From: Sphingomonas sp. TREG-RG-20F-R18-01 | GTDB taxonomy: Bacteria; Pseudomonadota; Alphaproteobacteria; Sphingomonadales; Sphingomonadaceae | Assembly (NCBI RefSeq): GCF_022662475.1 | Contig: NZ_JAKNQQ010000006.1 | Location: 124,001-188,000 of the forward strand | Direction of reading: 5' to 3' | DNA: 64,000 nucleotides | Part shown: piece after piece, positions 18,803 to 26,542 of the stretch | How positions within the stretch are numbered: position 1 is the stretch's first letter | How the letters are laid out: the number at the start of each line of letters is the position of its first letter | Program-made: the position numbers and the translations under genes | Notes under the pieces: model-generated | Seen by the model: the letters and a program-made list of their open reading frames with translations, nothing else | Told to the model about the DNA's origin: nothing | Database searches by the model: none

Positions 18803-19099
18803 ATGGACGGGCAAGCCTATGTCTACATCATGGCGAGCCAGCGGAACGGCACGCTTTATATCGGATCGACCAACGCTCTGGCGCGCCGGGCCTGGGAGCA
18901 TCGTGAGGGCGTCATCCCCGGCTTCACGAAGGAATATGGGTGCAAGCTGCTCGTCTGGTACGAGGTTCATGCCGTGGTGGAATCAGCGCGGTTGCGGGAG
19001 TATCAAATGAAGTCGTGGAAACGGGCGTGGAAAATCCGCGAGATCGAAGGGTTCAACCCGGATTGGGAAGATCTGTACGACCGGATCGCGCAGCCATGA
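18803..19099 (+). CDS. Single-domain GIY-YIG nuclease (UPF0213/YhbQ-like)
   Basis: A 98-residue protein that is only a GIY-YIG domain. AYVYIMAS and TLYIGSTN form the GIY-YIG strands, R28/R29 and H33 follow in LARRAWEH, and the catalytic Glu is likely in ARLREYQMKSWKRAWK. Stand-alone family members are proposed to act on DNA, but most have no proven role. AGGAG precedes the ATG at 18803, and a GTG at 18800 is an alternative. The gene sits between two inverted copies of the same 28-bp palindromic repeat and overlaps the next gene by 4 nt (ATGA). This context suggests a mobile or repeat-processing role, which is inference. Confidence 0.88.
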   Translation: MDGQAYVYIMASQRNGTLYIGSTNALARRAWEHREGVIPGFTKEYGCKLLVWYEVHAVVESARLREYQMKSWKRAWKIREIEGFNPDWEDLYDRIAQP

Positions 19100-19671
19100 C
19101 GGACACCGCTACTGGGCCCCGGCCTTCGCCGGGGAAGGAATATAGGTTGGTCGCGCATCCTGACAGGCCGCCCAGTGCGGTGCGATCGGTCAGCGTGGAA
19201 GTCCTTTGGGACGGCGACGAACTACTTCTGACGTTTAACGTCGAGGGCTTGGAGCACGTCGCGCTTCCCGACTGGGCTGCTCCCTCGCGCGCGGACGGCT
19301 TGTGGCAGACCACCTGCTGCGAGCTCTTCCTCGCGCCTCCCGGGTCGGACGCCTATTTCGAGTTCAACTATTCCCCGTCGTCGCAATGGGCGGCGTATCG
19401 GTTCGACTCCTACCGGGCGAGCGGTTGCGACCTTCAACTGTCGGTAGCGCCGCAAATCGATCGCGGCGACCCCGCGTCCGCGTATCTAATCGAGGTCGAT
19501 CAGGACTTGTCCGACCTGCCGCCGGGCCCGCTCCAGATGAGCCTCACCGCGGTGATCGAGGAAACCGACGGCACCAAATCCTATTGGGCGCTCGCCCATG
19601 CCCCCGGGCCGCCCGATTTCCACAACCGCGCGACGTTTATCGCAACACTGCCAGCGCCAGCGCACCCTTGA
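19096..19671 (+). CDS. DOMON-like domain protein
   Basis: About 191 residues. The body resembles the DOMON-like/carbohydrate-binding-type beta-sandwich proteins common in sphingomonads: VSVEVLWDGDELLLTFNVEG, DGLWQTTCCELFLAP, and YFEFNYSPSSQWAAYRFDSYR. No catalytic motif is visible and binding of a haem or sugar is only suggested by the fold. The ATG at 19096 overlaps the nuclease stop. From this start, residues about 6-14 are encoded by the right-hand family A repeat. A TTG at 19147, preceded by GGGGAAGGAA from that repeat, is a credible alternative start that would drop the repeat-encoded peptide. Confidence 0.72.
   Translation: MTDTATGPRPSPGKEYRLVAHPDRPPSAVRSVSVEVLWDGDELLLTFNVEGLEHVALPDWAAPSRADGLWQTTCCELFLAPPGSDAYFEFNYSPSSQWAAYRFDSYRASGCDLQLSVAPQIDRGDPASAYLIEVDQDLSDLPPGPLQMSLTAVIEETDGTKSYWALAHAPGPPDFHNRATFIATLPAPAHP
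19111..19138. repeat. Family A palindromic repeat, right copy of the GIY-YIG pair
   Basis: The exact reverse complement of 18760-18787. Its core CCCCGGC-CTTC-GCCGGGG lies at 19117-19134. It falls within the first codons of the DOMON-like gene and ends in GGGGAAGG, which can act as a ribosome-binding site for a TTG start at 19147. Confidence 0.85.
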
Positions 19672-19679
19672 CCTGCTTT

Positions 19680-19786
19680 GCTTCCCCGGCGAAGGCCGGG
19701 GCCCAGTCGAGGAACGGTCGCAAGGCGCGCGTTGCGCTGAAGTGCCGCAGCCTCTGTGATTGGGCCCCAGCCTTCGCCGGGGAAGC
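19680..19786. repeat. Empty family A pair (REPIN-like, 107 bp)
   Basis: Two 26-nt family A units in inverted orientation (19680-19705 and 19761-19786, one mismatch) enclose about 55 bp with no gene. It fills the gap between the DOMON-like gene and the NamZ-type gene. Its arms match the arms around the GIY-YIG gene, so it looks like a non-autonomous version of that element. Confidence 0.75.
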
Positions 19787-19816
19787 AAAACCAAGATGGT
19801 GCGGGGACCAGAACCC

Positions 19817-21013
19817 ATGAACTTCGGTATCGATCGCCTCCTCGCCGACCCGGCGCTGCGCAAGCCGCTCGAGGGCAAGCGCGTTGCACTGCTCGCGCAC
19901 CCCGCCTCGGTCACCGCCGACCTGACGCATTCGGTCGATGCGCTGATCGCGGTCGGGCTGAACGTCACCGCGATGTTCGGCCCGCAGCATGGCGTTCGCG
20001 GCGACCTGCAGGACAATATGATGGAGTCGCCCGACTTCACCGATCCGACCTACGGAATGCCGGTCTTCAGCCTGTACGGCGAGGTGCGGCGGCCGACCGG
20101 CCAGTCGATGAGTACGTTCGACGTACTGCTGGTCGACCTGCAGGACCTCGGCACCCGGATCTACACTTTCATCACGACGCTGCGCTACGTCCTCGAAGCG
20201 GCGGCGGAACATGGCAAGACGGTGTGGGTGCTTGACCGGCCCAATCCGGTCGGCCGCCCGGTCGAGGGCCTGACGCTGCTGCCGGGCTGGGAGAGTTTCG
20301 TGGGCGCGGGGCCAATGCCGATGCGCCACGGCCTGACGATGGGCGAACTGGGCCACTGGTTCAACGACCTGCTCAAGCTGGACGTCGACTATCATGTCGT
20401 GACGATGGACGGGTGGGACCCCGATGCCGCGCCCGGGTTCGGCTGGCCGGTCGAGCGGACGTGGGTCAACCCCAGTCCCAACGCTCCCAACGTGATGATG
20501 GCGCGCGCTTATCCGGGTACGGTAATGCTCGAGGGGACCGCGCTGTCGGAAGGACGCGGGACGACACGCCCGCTCGAACTGTTCGGTGCGCCCGACATTA
20601 CGGCGCGCGGGGTGATCGCGGAAATGCGCCGGCGCGCGCCGGACTGGCTGGAGGGATGTCGCCTGCGCGAGATCTGGTTCGAGCCGACCTTCCACAAGCA
20701 CGTCCACCAGCTGTGCAGCGGCGTGCAGATCCATGCCGAAGGCCCAAGTTACGGTCACGCCGCGTTCAAGCCGTGGCGGTTGCAGGCACTCGCCTTCAAG
20801 GCGATCCGCGCGCTCTATCCGGACTATCCCTTGTGGCGCGATTTTCCGTATGAATATGCCTTCGGCAAACTGCCCATCGACGTGATCAACGGTGGTCCGG
20901 GGCTGCGCGAATGGGTCGATGACGCGGACTCGGAGCCTGGTGATCTCGATGCAATCGCCATAAAGGACGAAGCCGCCTGGGCTGAACTGCGTCTACGCTT
21001 TTTGTTGTATTGA
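19817..21013 (+). CDS. DUF1343 family protein, exo-beta-N-acetylmuramidase NamZ-like
   Basis: A 398-residue protein matching the DUF1343 family over its full length: KRVALLAHPASVTADLTHSVD, MFGPQHGVRGDLQDNM, VLLVDLQDLGTRIYTF and WVLDRPNPVGRPVEG. NamZ of this family releases N-acetylmuramic acid from the non-reducing ends of peptidoglycan fragments; many members are secreted or lipoproteins. No signal peptide is visible here from the ATG at 19817, so this copy may act in cytoplasmic muropeptide recycling, or the start may be misjudged. An empty family A repeat pair precedes it. Confidence 0.88.
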   Translation: MNFGIDRLLADPALRKPLEGKRVALLAHPASVTADLTHSVDALIAVGLNVTAMFGPQHGVRGDLQDNMMESPDFTDPTYGMPVFSLYGEVRRPTGQSMSTFDVLLVDLQDLGTRIYTFITTLRYVLEAAAEHGKTVWVLDRPNPVGRPVEGLTLLPGWESFVGAGPMPMRHGLTMGELGHWFNDLLKLDVDYHVVTMDGWDPDAAPGFGWPVERTWVNPSPNAPNVMMARAYPGTVMLEGTALSEGRGTTRPLELFGAPDITARGVIAEMRRRAPDWLEGCRLREIWFEPTFHKHVHQLCSGVQIHAEGPSYGHAAFKPWRLQALAFKAIRALYPDYPLWRDFPYEYAFGKLPIDVINGGPGLREWVDDADSEPGDLDAIAIKDEAAWAELRLRFLLY

Positions 21014-21183
21014 CCCAACACCGAAAGAATCTGTCCAATACTGTTCCGTTGGTCGCAATTGCGTAACGACTCGCGGATAAGCTCTTTGTGAACGGTGGTG
21101 CGATCCAGCAGCTTCGGTCATGAACAATTCAGGTGATTCGCGGCGGCTGGGGGGTTGTCGGATCGCATCGGAGGGTGGGACAC

Positions 21184-21342
21184 GTGGAATCGGACCGTCT
21201 GTTTTACATGCGCCGGGTTACGGCGGAACGACTGGCAGCAGCCCGCGCGGTGACGGCGGAAGCGCGCGAGCGTCGAATGGTGCTGGTGCAGTCCTATCTC
21301 GACAAGTTGCAGGCGCTTTCGCCCGACCTGACCGTCGCCTGA
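21184..21342 (+). CDS. Small (52-residue) conserved-looking protein of unknown function
   Basis: The GTG at 21184 has an excellent ribosome-binding site (GGAGG at 21170-21174). The product is charged and probably helical, with SDRLFYMRRVTAERLAAARA then RMVLVQSYLDKLQAL. Short proteins of this type recur in sphingomonads, but I cannot name a function. The 3' end (LSPDLTVA) is encoded by the first unit of a 16-bp tandem repeat that continues past the stop codon. Confidence 0.6.
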   Translation: MESDRLFYMRRVTAERLAAARAVTAEARERRMVLVQSYLDKLQALSPDLTVA

Positions 21343-21377
21343 CCTGACCGTCGCCTGACCTGACCGTCGCCTGACCT
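21325..21377. repeat. 16-bp tandem repeat (GACCTGACCGTCGCCT), 3.3 copies
   Basis: Three identical units occupy 21325-21340, 21341-21356 and 21357-21372, followed by a partial unit. The repeat spans the end of the small gene and its stop and reaches the last codon of the convergent VWA gene (stop at 21376). Because 16 is not a multiple of three, gain or loss of units could shift the small protein's frame or the spacing between the two stops. Confidence 0.85.
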
Positions 21378-22554
21378 AGCGTTTGCGGGTCAGCTCCCGC
21401 ATCGCTTCGTCCAGCCCGGCGAGCGTCAGCGGATACATGCGATCACTCATCAGCTCGCGCAGGATTCGCACGCTCTGCGAATAGCCCCATTGCTGTTCCG
21501 GGATCGGATTGAGCCATACGGCAGCGGGGTAGGTGGTCGTCAGCCGGTGCATCCAGACCGCGCCTGACTCGTCGTTGAAATGCTCGACCGATCCGCCGGG
21601 ATGGCTGATTTCATAAGGGCTCATCGACGCGTCGCCGACGAAGACCAGTTTGTAATCGTGCCCGAACTTGTGGAGCACATCCCACATCGGCGTGCGCTCC
21701 GAAAAGCGGCGCGTATTGTCCTTCCAAACGCCTTCATACGGGCAATTGTGGAAGTAGAAGAATTCGAGGTTCTTGAACTCGGTCGTCGCCGCCGAGAACA
21801 GCTCCTCGCACAGCTTGACCCATGGATCCATCGAGCCCCCGACGTCGAGGAACAGCAGCAGCTTGACCGCATTGCGGCGTTCGGCACGCATGACCACGTC
21901 GAGCCAGCCCTGTCGTGCGGTCCCGTGGATGGTCGCATCGATGTCCAACTCATCCGCTGCGCCCTCGCGCGCGAACTTGCGCAGGCGGCGGAGCGCGACC
22001 TTGATGTTGCGGGTGCCGAGCTCGCGCGTATTGTCGAGGTTGCGGAACTCGCGCTGGTCCCACACCTTCAGCGCGCGTTGGTGTACGCCTTCGCCACCGA
22101 TGCGGACGCCTTCGGGATTGTAGCCGCTATTGCCATAAGGCGACGTGCCGCCGGTCCCGATCCACTTGTTGCCGCCCTGATGGCGCTCCTGCTGCTCGTC
22201 GAGCCGCTTCTTCAGCGTTTCCATGATCTCGTCCCAGGAACCGAGCGATTTGATCGCTTCCATCTCTTCGGGGCTGAGAAACTTCTCCGCGACGGCGCGC
22301 AGCCAGTCTTCGGGGATGTCGGCGCTGGTCTGGCCGAACGTGGTCGCGATTCCCTTGAAGACCTTGGAAAAGACCTGGTCGAACCGGTCCAGCAAGCCTT
22401 CGTCCTTCACGTAGACGGCACGCGAGAGATAATAAAAGTCCTCGGGGGTGCGCGCGATGACCTCGGCGTCCAGTGCCTCCAGCAGGAGCAGATGCTCCTT
22501 CAGGCTGGCGGGAATGCCTGCGGCGCGGAGCTCGTCGAGGAAGTTGAGGAACAT
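21376..22554 (-). CDS. VWA domain protein, CoxE-like
   Basis: A 392-residue protein. The N-terminal region (FLNFLDELRAAGIPASLKEH) is typical of CoxE-like proteins, and the C-terminal von Willebrand A domain has a MIDAS-like LFLDVGGSMDPW, with Gly in place of the usual second position, followed by FVGDASMSPYEI. CoxE-like VWA proteins act with MoxR-type AAA ATPases as chaperones that mature or activate partner complexes. The MoxR gene is at 24681-25535 on the same strand, but two unrelated genes lie between, which is unusual because the pair is normally adjacent. Confidence 0.88.
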   Translation of the reverse strand: MFLNFLDELRAAGIPASLKEHLLLLEALDAEVIARTPEDFYYLSRAVYVKDEGLLDRFDQVFSKVFKGIATTFGQTSADIPEDWLRAVAEKFLSPEEMEAIKSLGSWDEIMETLKKRLDEQQERHQGGNKWIGTGGTSPYGNSGYNPEGVRIGGEGVHQRALKVWDQREFRNLDNTRELGTRNIKVALRRLRKFAREGAADELDIDATIHGTARQGWLDVVMRAERRNAVKLLLFLDVGGSMDPWVKLCEELFSAATTEFKNLEFFYFHNCPYEGVWKDNTRRFSERTPMWDVLHKFGHDYKLVFVGDASMSPYEISHPGGSVEHFNDESGAVWMHRLTTTYPAAVWLNPIPEQQWGYSQSVRILRELMSDRMYPLTLAGLDEAMRELTRKR

Positions 22555-22562
22555 GCCCTATG

Positions 22563-23948
22563 CTAGGACCGGCGCTGATACAGTGTCCAGTGGGTTCCGG
22601 ACAGGCCGTGTGCGTAGGCACCGGCAATCGCGTCGAATGTGGCACCACAGCGTTGCGGTCCAACGGGCATTTCCTCCCCCTTGAAGCGATCGACGAACAG
22701 GAATTGCGCCGGCCTGCACGCGCCTTGCACGATGTCGACCGGATACCGCAGATGTGCCGCCGCGAATTCGAGCATGGCGAGACCGGTCGCGCGATCCAGC
22801 AGCACGGTGGCGCCGGCCGGGCTACGCGTCCGCATCGCGATGACCGCAGGATCGGGGTCGCCGCGCTGGTTATGGATCAGATCGGCATCCTGCCACAGCC
22901 CCCCCGCCAGGACCCCGGCGAGCAGCGTTCCCGAAAGCCAGCGGCGCGATCCGCCGCGTGCGATCCCGGTGGCGGTGGTTTCGGCGATGAGCAGCAACAG
23001 GGCGATGGCCGCCAGCATATAATAGCGCGGGTGACCGGTGTTCCCGACATGCAGGATTGCGAGCGACATCGGAAAGGCGACGATCGCCAGCGCGTAGAAG
23101 GGGATGTTTCGTACCCCGGCATATCGGGAAAGGAGGACGAGGATCAGCACGGGCGGGATCAGCCAGACCGAAACCACCGGCCAGCCGACGGTATAGCCCA
23201 GCATTTCGATGGTGCCGTGCAGGAACAGCAAGATCCCGAACGGCATGTAGCTGCCGATCTGGAAACCGGTCGGACTGGCCCAGGCCGCGCCCGCCACCAT
23301 CCCGATCACGGCCAGTAGCGCGACCATCGGCGCAGCGAAGAGATGGACCGTCCGTCGCGCGGCGGCGAGCGGATCGGTACGGCGCAGAAGCGTCAGATAG
23401 ACCCAGCCGATCAGCGCGGCGCAGCCAAAGGCCATGGTCAGCTGCGACAGCGTCCCCAGCAGGAAACACAGCACCAATCGCAAGCGGATGCCGTCGTCGA
23501 ACCCGGACGTCAGCCAGCGATCGACCAGCAAGATCGCGGTGAGCAGGGCGAGCGTCATCCCGGCGTAACCGCGTGCCTCCGATCCCATCGTCACCATCAT
23601 CGGCGAAACCGCGAAGAGGGTCGCCGCGATCAGCGCCATGTGCCGGTCGCGCTGCCGGAAGATTTCCGCGGTGACGGCAATACCGATGGTGCCGGTCACG
23701 ATCGACAGCGCGCGCTGCAGGACCGGCGCGGCCGTGGACCCGACGCATTGCAGCCAGAGCGAATTCAGGTGGTGATTGTTGTCATGGTTGATGTTGAGGA
23801 AAACGCCGAGCGGGGTATGCGCCTGCCGCGCCAGTTCGGCGGACCAGGCCTCGTCCAGCCACAGGCCGCCCTGCGCCGCCGCAATCCGCAGGCCAAGGCC
23901 GAGCAGCACGATCGCACAGACAAGGTAGGAATAGCGCCGATCAACCAC
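22563..23948 (-). CDS. Polytopic membrane glycosyltransferase, family 39/ArnT-like
   Basis: A 461-residue membrane protein with about ten to twelve hydrophobic helices. The first extracytoplasmic loop has WLDEAWSAELAR, the Asp-Glu motif of GT-C enzymes such as ArnT and family 39 transferases that use polyprenyl-phosphate sugars. A soluble C-terminal region of about 80 residues follows the last helix. The start is GTG. The gene is 8 bp from the VWA gene and probably shares its transcript. A near-match CtrA site lies about 40 bp upstream. The acceptor (lipid A, polysaccharide or protein) is not determinable. Confidence 0.8.
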   Translation of the reverse strand: MVDRRYSYLVCAIVLLGLGLRIAAAQGGLWLDEAWSAELARQAHTPLGVFLNINHDNNHHLNSLWLQCVGSTAAPVLQRALSIVTGTIGIAVTAEIFRQRDRHMALIAATLFAVSPMMVTMGSEARGYAGMTLALLTAILLVDRWLTSGFDDGIRLRLVLCFLLGTLSQLTMAFGCAALIGWVYLTLLRRTDPLAAARRTVHLFAAPMVALLAVIGMVAGAAWASPTGFQIGSYMPFGILLFLHGTIEMLGYTVGWPVVSVWLIPPVLILVLLSRYAGVRNIPFYALAIVAFPMSLAILHVGNTGHPRYYMLAAIALLLLIAETTATGIARGGSRRWLSGTLLAGVLAGGLWQDADLIHNQRGDPDPAVIAMRTRSPAGATVLLDRATGLAMLEFAAAHLRYPVDIVQGACRPAQFLFVDRFKGEEMPVGPQRCGATFDAIAGAYAHGLSGTHWTLYQRRS

Positions 23949-23987
23949 GTGAAGTCCCCGTTCGGAACGGGTCTTAGCGACGATGGT

Positions 23988-24002
23988 TTACCCGATCGTT
24001 AA
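23988..24002. promoter_or_regulatory. Near-consensus CtrA site (TTAC-N7-TTAA)
   Basis: Seven of eight half-site bases match TTAA-N7-TTAA. It lies 40 bp upstream of the GTG start of the membrane glycosyltransferase, between it and the CHAP gene. The single mismatch and the lack of other evidence make this tentative. Confidence 0.3.
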
Positions 24003-24007
24003 GCATC

Positions 24008-24568
24008 TCAATGCACGTAGGAATCGATCAACGCGCCGACATAGTCCGGGCTGCGACCGGTCAGTTCCGTCGCGGTTCGCGCCTTGGCGCCGTGCGCCGC
24101 GGGCGTGCCGTAGATGAACCCGTAGGTCGGAAAGACCGATCCGCCGAGGCCGGCACTGTCCCGGAACCAGACCTTGACCTCGCTCCAGTCATTGTCGGGC
24201 GACACGTCGGTCAGCGTGACGTCCTGCTCGGCATGGCCGCGTTCGCCGTTCATGCGCGACCAATTGGCATGGGTCACCATTGCCACGCGGGAGTCGACGA
24301 CCCGGCTGATGACGGCAACGTGGCCGAGCGGCAGGCGGCTGGTCCGCGCAAAGACCAGCACCGCACCAGGTTTGGGGAATTCGCCGCGGCGATACCGACC
24401 TTCGGCCTGCCCCCACCAGGTCCATGCATCGCCGAACAGCTGGATGCCCGAAGCGGCGCGGGCGAACGGAACGCATTGCCCGACATAGTCGAGCAGCGAC
24501 GACGCGACCGCCGGTGCCGTCACGAGGAGCGCACTCAACGCCATGATCGTCCATCGCATTTCGCGCAT
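24008..24568 (-). CDS. Secreted CHAP-domain (amidase/peptidase) protein
   Basis: A 186-residue protein with a signal peptide (IMALSALLVTAPAVASS). The CHAP domain follows at once: the nucleophile Cys is in GQCVPFARA, the His in LGHVAVISRV, and a polar third residue lies in THANWSR. CHAP enzymes cleave peptidoglycan cross-bridges or stem peptides, usually in cell separation or autolysis. The ATG at 24568 is used; an in-frame ATG at 24559 is equally possible. A near-match CtrA site about 50 bp upstream would fit a cell-cycle role, but this is inference. Gene order places it between moxR and its VWA partner. Confidence 0.85.
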   Translation of the reverse strand: MREMRWTIMALSALLVTAPAVASSLLDYVGQCVPFARAASGIQLFGDAWTWWGQAEGRYRRGEFPKPGAVLVFARTSRLPLGHVAVISRVVDSRVAMVTHANWSRMNGERGHAEQDVTLTDVSPDNDWSEVKVWFRDSAGLGGSVFPTYGFIYGTPAAHGAKARTATELTGRSPDYVGALIDSYVH

Positions 24569-24616
24569 TTCGTATCCCGTCGGACACAGCCCGATGGCCG
24601 ACCTAGCGTCAAATGG

Positions 24617-24631
24617 TTAACAAGTCGTTAC
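24617..24631. promoter_or_regulatory. Near-consensus CtrA site (TTAA-N7-TTAC) before the CHAP gene
   Basis: On the minus strand the site reads GTAA-CGACTTG-TTAACC, seven of eight consensus bases plus the trailing C. It lies 49 bp upstream of the CHAP start, a suitable position for CtrA activation. A cell-wall hydrolase is a plausible CtrA target. Confidence 0.35.
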
Positions 24632-24680
24632 CAAATCACGCGACGACGGCCTGCGCCACCAGCCGGCGGGCGGACCGACG

Positions 24681-25535
24681 TCAGCCCTTGTTCTGCTGTC
24701 GCTTCGCCATGAAGGCGAGCCGTTCGAACAGCATCACGTCCTGTTCGTTCTTGAGCAAGGCACCGTGGAGCGGCGGGATCGCCTTGGTCGGGTCGCGGTT
24801 CTGCAGCACGTCGAGCGGCATGTCCTCGTGCAGCAGCAACTTGAGCCAATCGAGCAATTCACTCGTGCTCGGCTTCTTCTTCAGGCCCGGAACGTCCCGG
24901 ACATCGTAGAAGATGTCCATTGCGCGGTTGACCAGAATCTTCTGGATGCCGGGGAAGTGGACGTCGACGATCGCCTGCATCGTGTCGCGATCAGGAAACT
25001 TGATGTAGTGGAAGAAGCAGCGGCGCAGGAAGGCGTCGGGCAGTTCCTTCTCGTTGTTCGACGTGATGATGACGATCGGGCGCTCGACCGCGCGCACGGT
25101 CTCACGGGTTTCATAGACGTGAAATTCCATCCGATCGAGTTCCTGCAACAGATCGTTGGGAAATTCGATGTCGGCCTTGTCGATCTCGTCAATCAGCAGC
25201 ACCGGTGGCTTGGGTCGGGTAAACGCTTCCCACAATTTGCCGCGGCGGATGTAATTGCCGACGTCGTGGACGCGTTCGTCACCCAGTTGACCGTCGCGCA
25301 ACCGGGCGACCGCGTCATATTCGTACAGGCCCTGCTGGGCCTTGGTGGTGGACTTGATGTTCCACTCGATCAACTCGGCGTCGAGCGCCTTGGCGATCTC
25401 ATAGGCGAGCACGGTCTTGCCGGTGCCGGGTTCGCCCTTGACCAACAGCGGACGGCGGAGCGTGACGGCGGCGTTGACCGCGACTTTCAGATCGTTGGTG
25501 GCGACATAGCCTTGTGTGCCTTCGAAACGCTTCAT
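24681..25535 (-). CDS. MoxR family AAA+ ATPase
   Basis: A 284-residue AAA+ protein. Walker A is GEPGTGKT at 34-41, Walker B is VLLIDEIDKAD, and sensor 1 is IVIITSNNEKELPDAF. The sequence belongs to the MoxR group, which remodels or inserts cofactors into partner proteins together with VWA proteins. The CoxE-like VWA gene at 21376-22554 is its probable partner. No obvious client enzyme, such as a dehydrogenase, lies nearby, so this is likely the general pair found throughout alphaproteobacteria. Confidence 0.92.
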   Translation of the reverse strand: MKRFEGTQGYVATNDLKVAVNAAVTLRRPLLVKGEPGTGKTVLAYEIAKALDAELIEWNIKSTTKAQQGLYEYDAVARLRDGQLGDERVHDVGNYIRRGKLWEAFTRPKPPVLLIDEIDKADIEFPNDLLQELDRMEFHVYETRETVRAVERPIVIITSNNEKELPDAFLRRCFFHYIKFPDRDTMQAIVDVHFPGIQKILVNRAMDIFYDVRDVPGLKKKPSTSELLDWLKLLLHEDMPLDVLQNRDPTKAIPPLHGALLKNEQDVMLFERLAFMAKRQQNKG

Positions 25536-25604
25536 CGCGGCAACCTCGTTCTTTTGAATTCCGGGTACGGCGATAGAGGGAAAGCGCAGGGGAGCGCAAG
25601 CGCG

Positions 25605-26270
25605 CTAGTGGTGGTTGCGCGCGATCGCCCGGGCCTCGAGCAGGTCGAGCAGGCCGCGGTGCTGAGCGAACGCCTGTTGCGCGCCGAACCGCATGGCGCG
25701 CAGGATTGCCGGCGTGGCACCGGCGGCGGCGGCGATACGGACGATCGCGACTTCGTCCGGAAGCGCCGGGTCGGGCGTGTCCACGCTGAAGCGATCGGCG
25801 GCGGCGTCGAGGATGGCGCGGAATGCCTGCCAGTCGATCAGTAGCGCGACAGCCGCGCCCGTTGCGCAACCCGTTCGTTCGGAGCTCGCGAGCATGTCGA
25901 AGGCGTGACGCATCGCCGCGAAGGCAGCATCGCTTTCGGCTTGCCCGGCCGTCGAGGGGAGGGGGCCGACCGCGGCGGTGAGGGCGGCGATATAGGCGCG
26001 CTCTCGCGCAAAACCGCCGGCGGCCGGCGCCAACCAGCGTTGGTCCAGGTCGGGGACTGCACGGTAGCCGGCCTTTTCGAACAGGTCGGCATGCCGGCCA
26101 TGGACTGCGCACAGCGCATGGACGGCATCGGCCAGATCGCGCCCGGGTGCTGCCGGATGGGTCAGTTGCGCAACCCACGGGTGGCGCGCACATCCGTCGC
26201 TTGCGGCAAGCGTTGCGATCGAGCTTGCACCGTCTCCTGCGCGCTGCATGTCTGTCGCCACGATTGCCAT
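25605..26270 (-). CDS. Conserved protein of unknown function (221 residues)
   Basis: Mostly alpha-helical and Ala-rich, with no signal peptide or membrane segment. Recognisable stretches include ARHPWVAQLTHPAAPGRDLADA, HALCAVHGRHADLFEKA and a C-terminal ILRAMRFGAQQAFAQHRGLL. Proteins of this kind occur in sphingomonads next to the moxR region, but I cannot assign a function or family. The ATG at 26270 gives the shortest sensible N-terminus; a longer frame reaches 26318. It ends 69 bp before the moxR start and may share its promoter. Confidence 0.65.
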   Translation of the reverse strand: MAIVATDMQRAGDGASSIATLAASDGCARHPWVAQLTHPAAPGRDLADAVHALCAVHGRHADLFEKAGYRAVPDLDQRWLAPAAGGFARERAYIAALTAAVGPLPSTAGQAESDAAFAAMRHAFDMLASSERTGCATGAAVALLIDWQAFRAILDAAADRFSVDTPDPALPDEVAIVRIAAAAGATPAILRAMRFGAQQAFAQHRGLLDLLEARAIARNHH

Positions 26271-26542
26271 GATTTTTATACTGTCCTCTGATCCGTTGGG
26301 CCGACTTTGGGCCTGCACCCGCGAATTGGTCGTTCAAAGACTACACTGATGGGCGTAAAGAGTTGGTTTAGAAAAGCTTCGGCGCGGCAACTAGGACTTT
26401 GATCGCTGGTCTGCCAGCGTCGCATCGCGAACCTGCGGCAGGATCAACTTCTTTCGGTCACTGCTACAAATCGTCTTTAAACAACAGCATGCCTAGTATT
26501 CCACATAGTTTCCCCCCGTTCGTCGATCGATGAGCCGACGAT
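26271..26542. other. Intergenic region with one perfect stem-loop
   Basis: An AT-richer 272-bp stretch between two genes on the minus strand. CGCTGG-TCTG-CCAGCG at 26404-26419 is a perfect hairpin, without a U-run on either side. The segment holds the promoter of the 25605-26270 gene and the 3' end of the PAS gene transcript. No RNA gene was recognised. Confidence 0.5.

Larger units (their letters stand above)
18760..19138. mobile_element. Putative repeat-bounded element carrying the GIY-YIG nuclease
   Basis: A perfect 28-bp inverted repeat bounds a 379-bp segment whose only content is the nuclease gene. The same two half-elements occur without a gene at 19680-19786. No target duplication is evident, and no transposase is present. 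The call is structural: inverted palindromes plus a nuclease. Mobility is a hypothesis. Confidence 0.45.
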
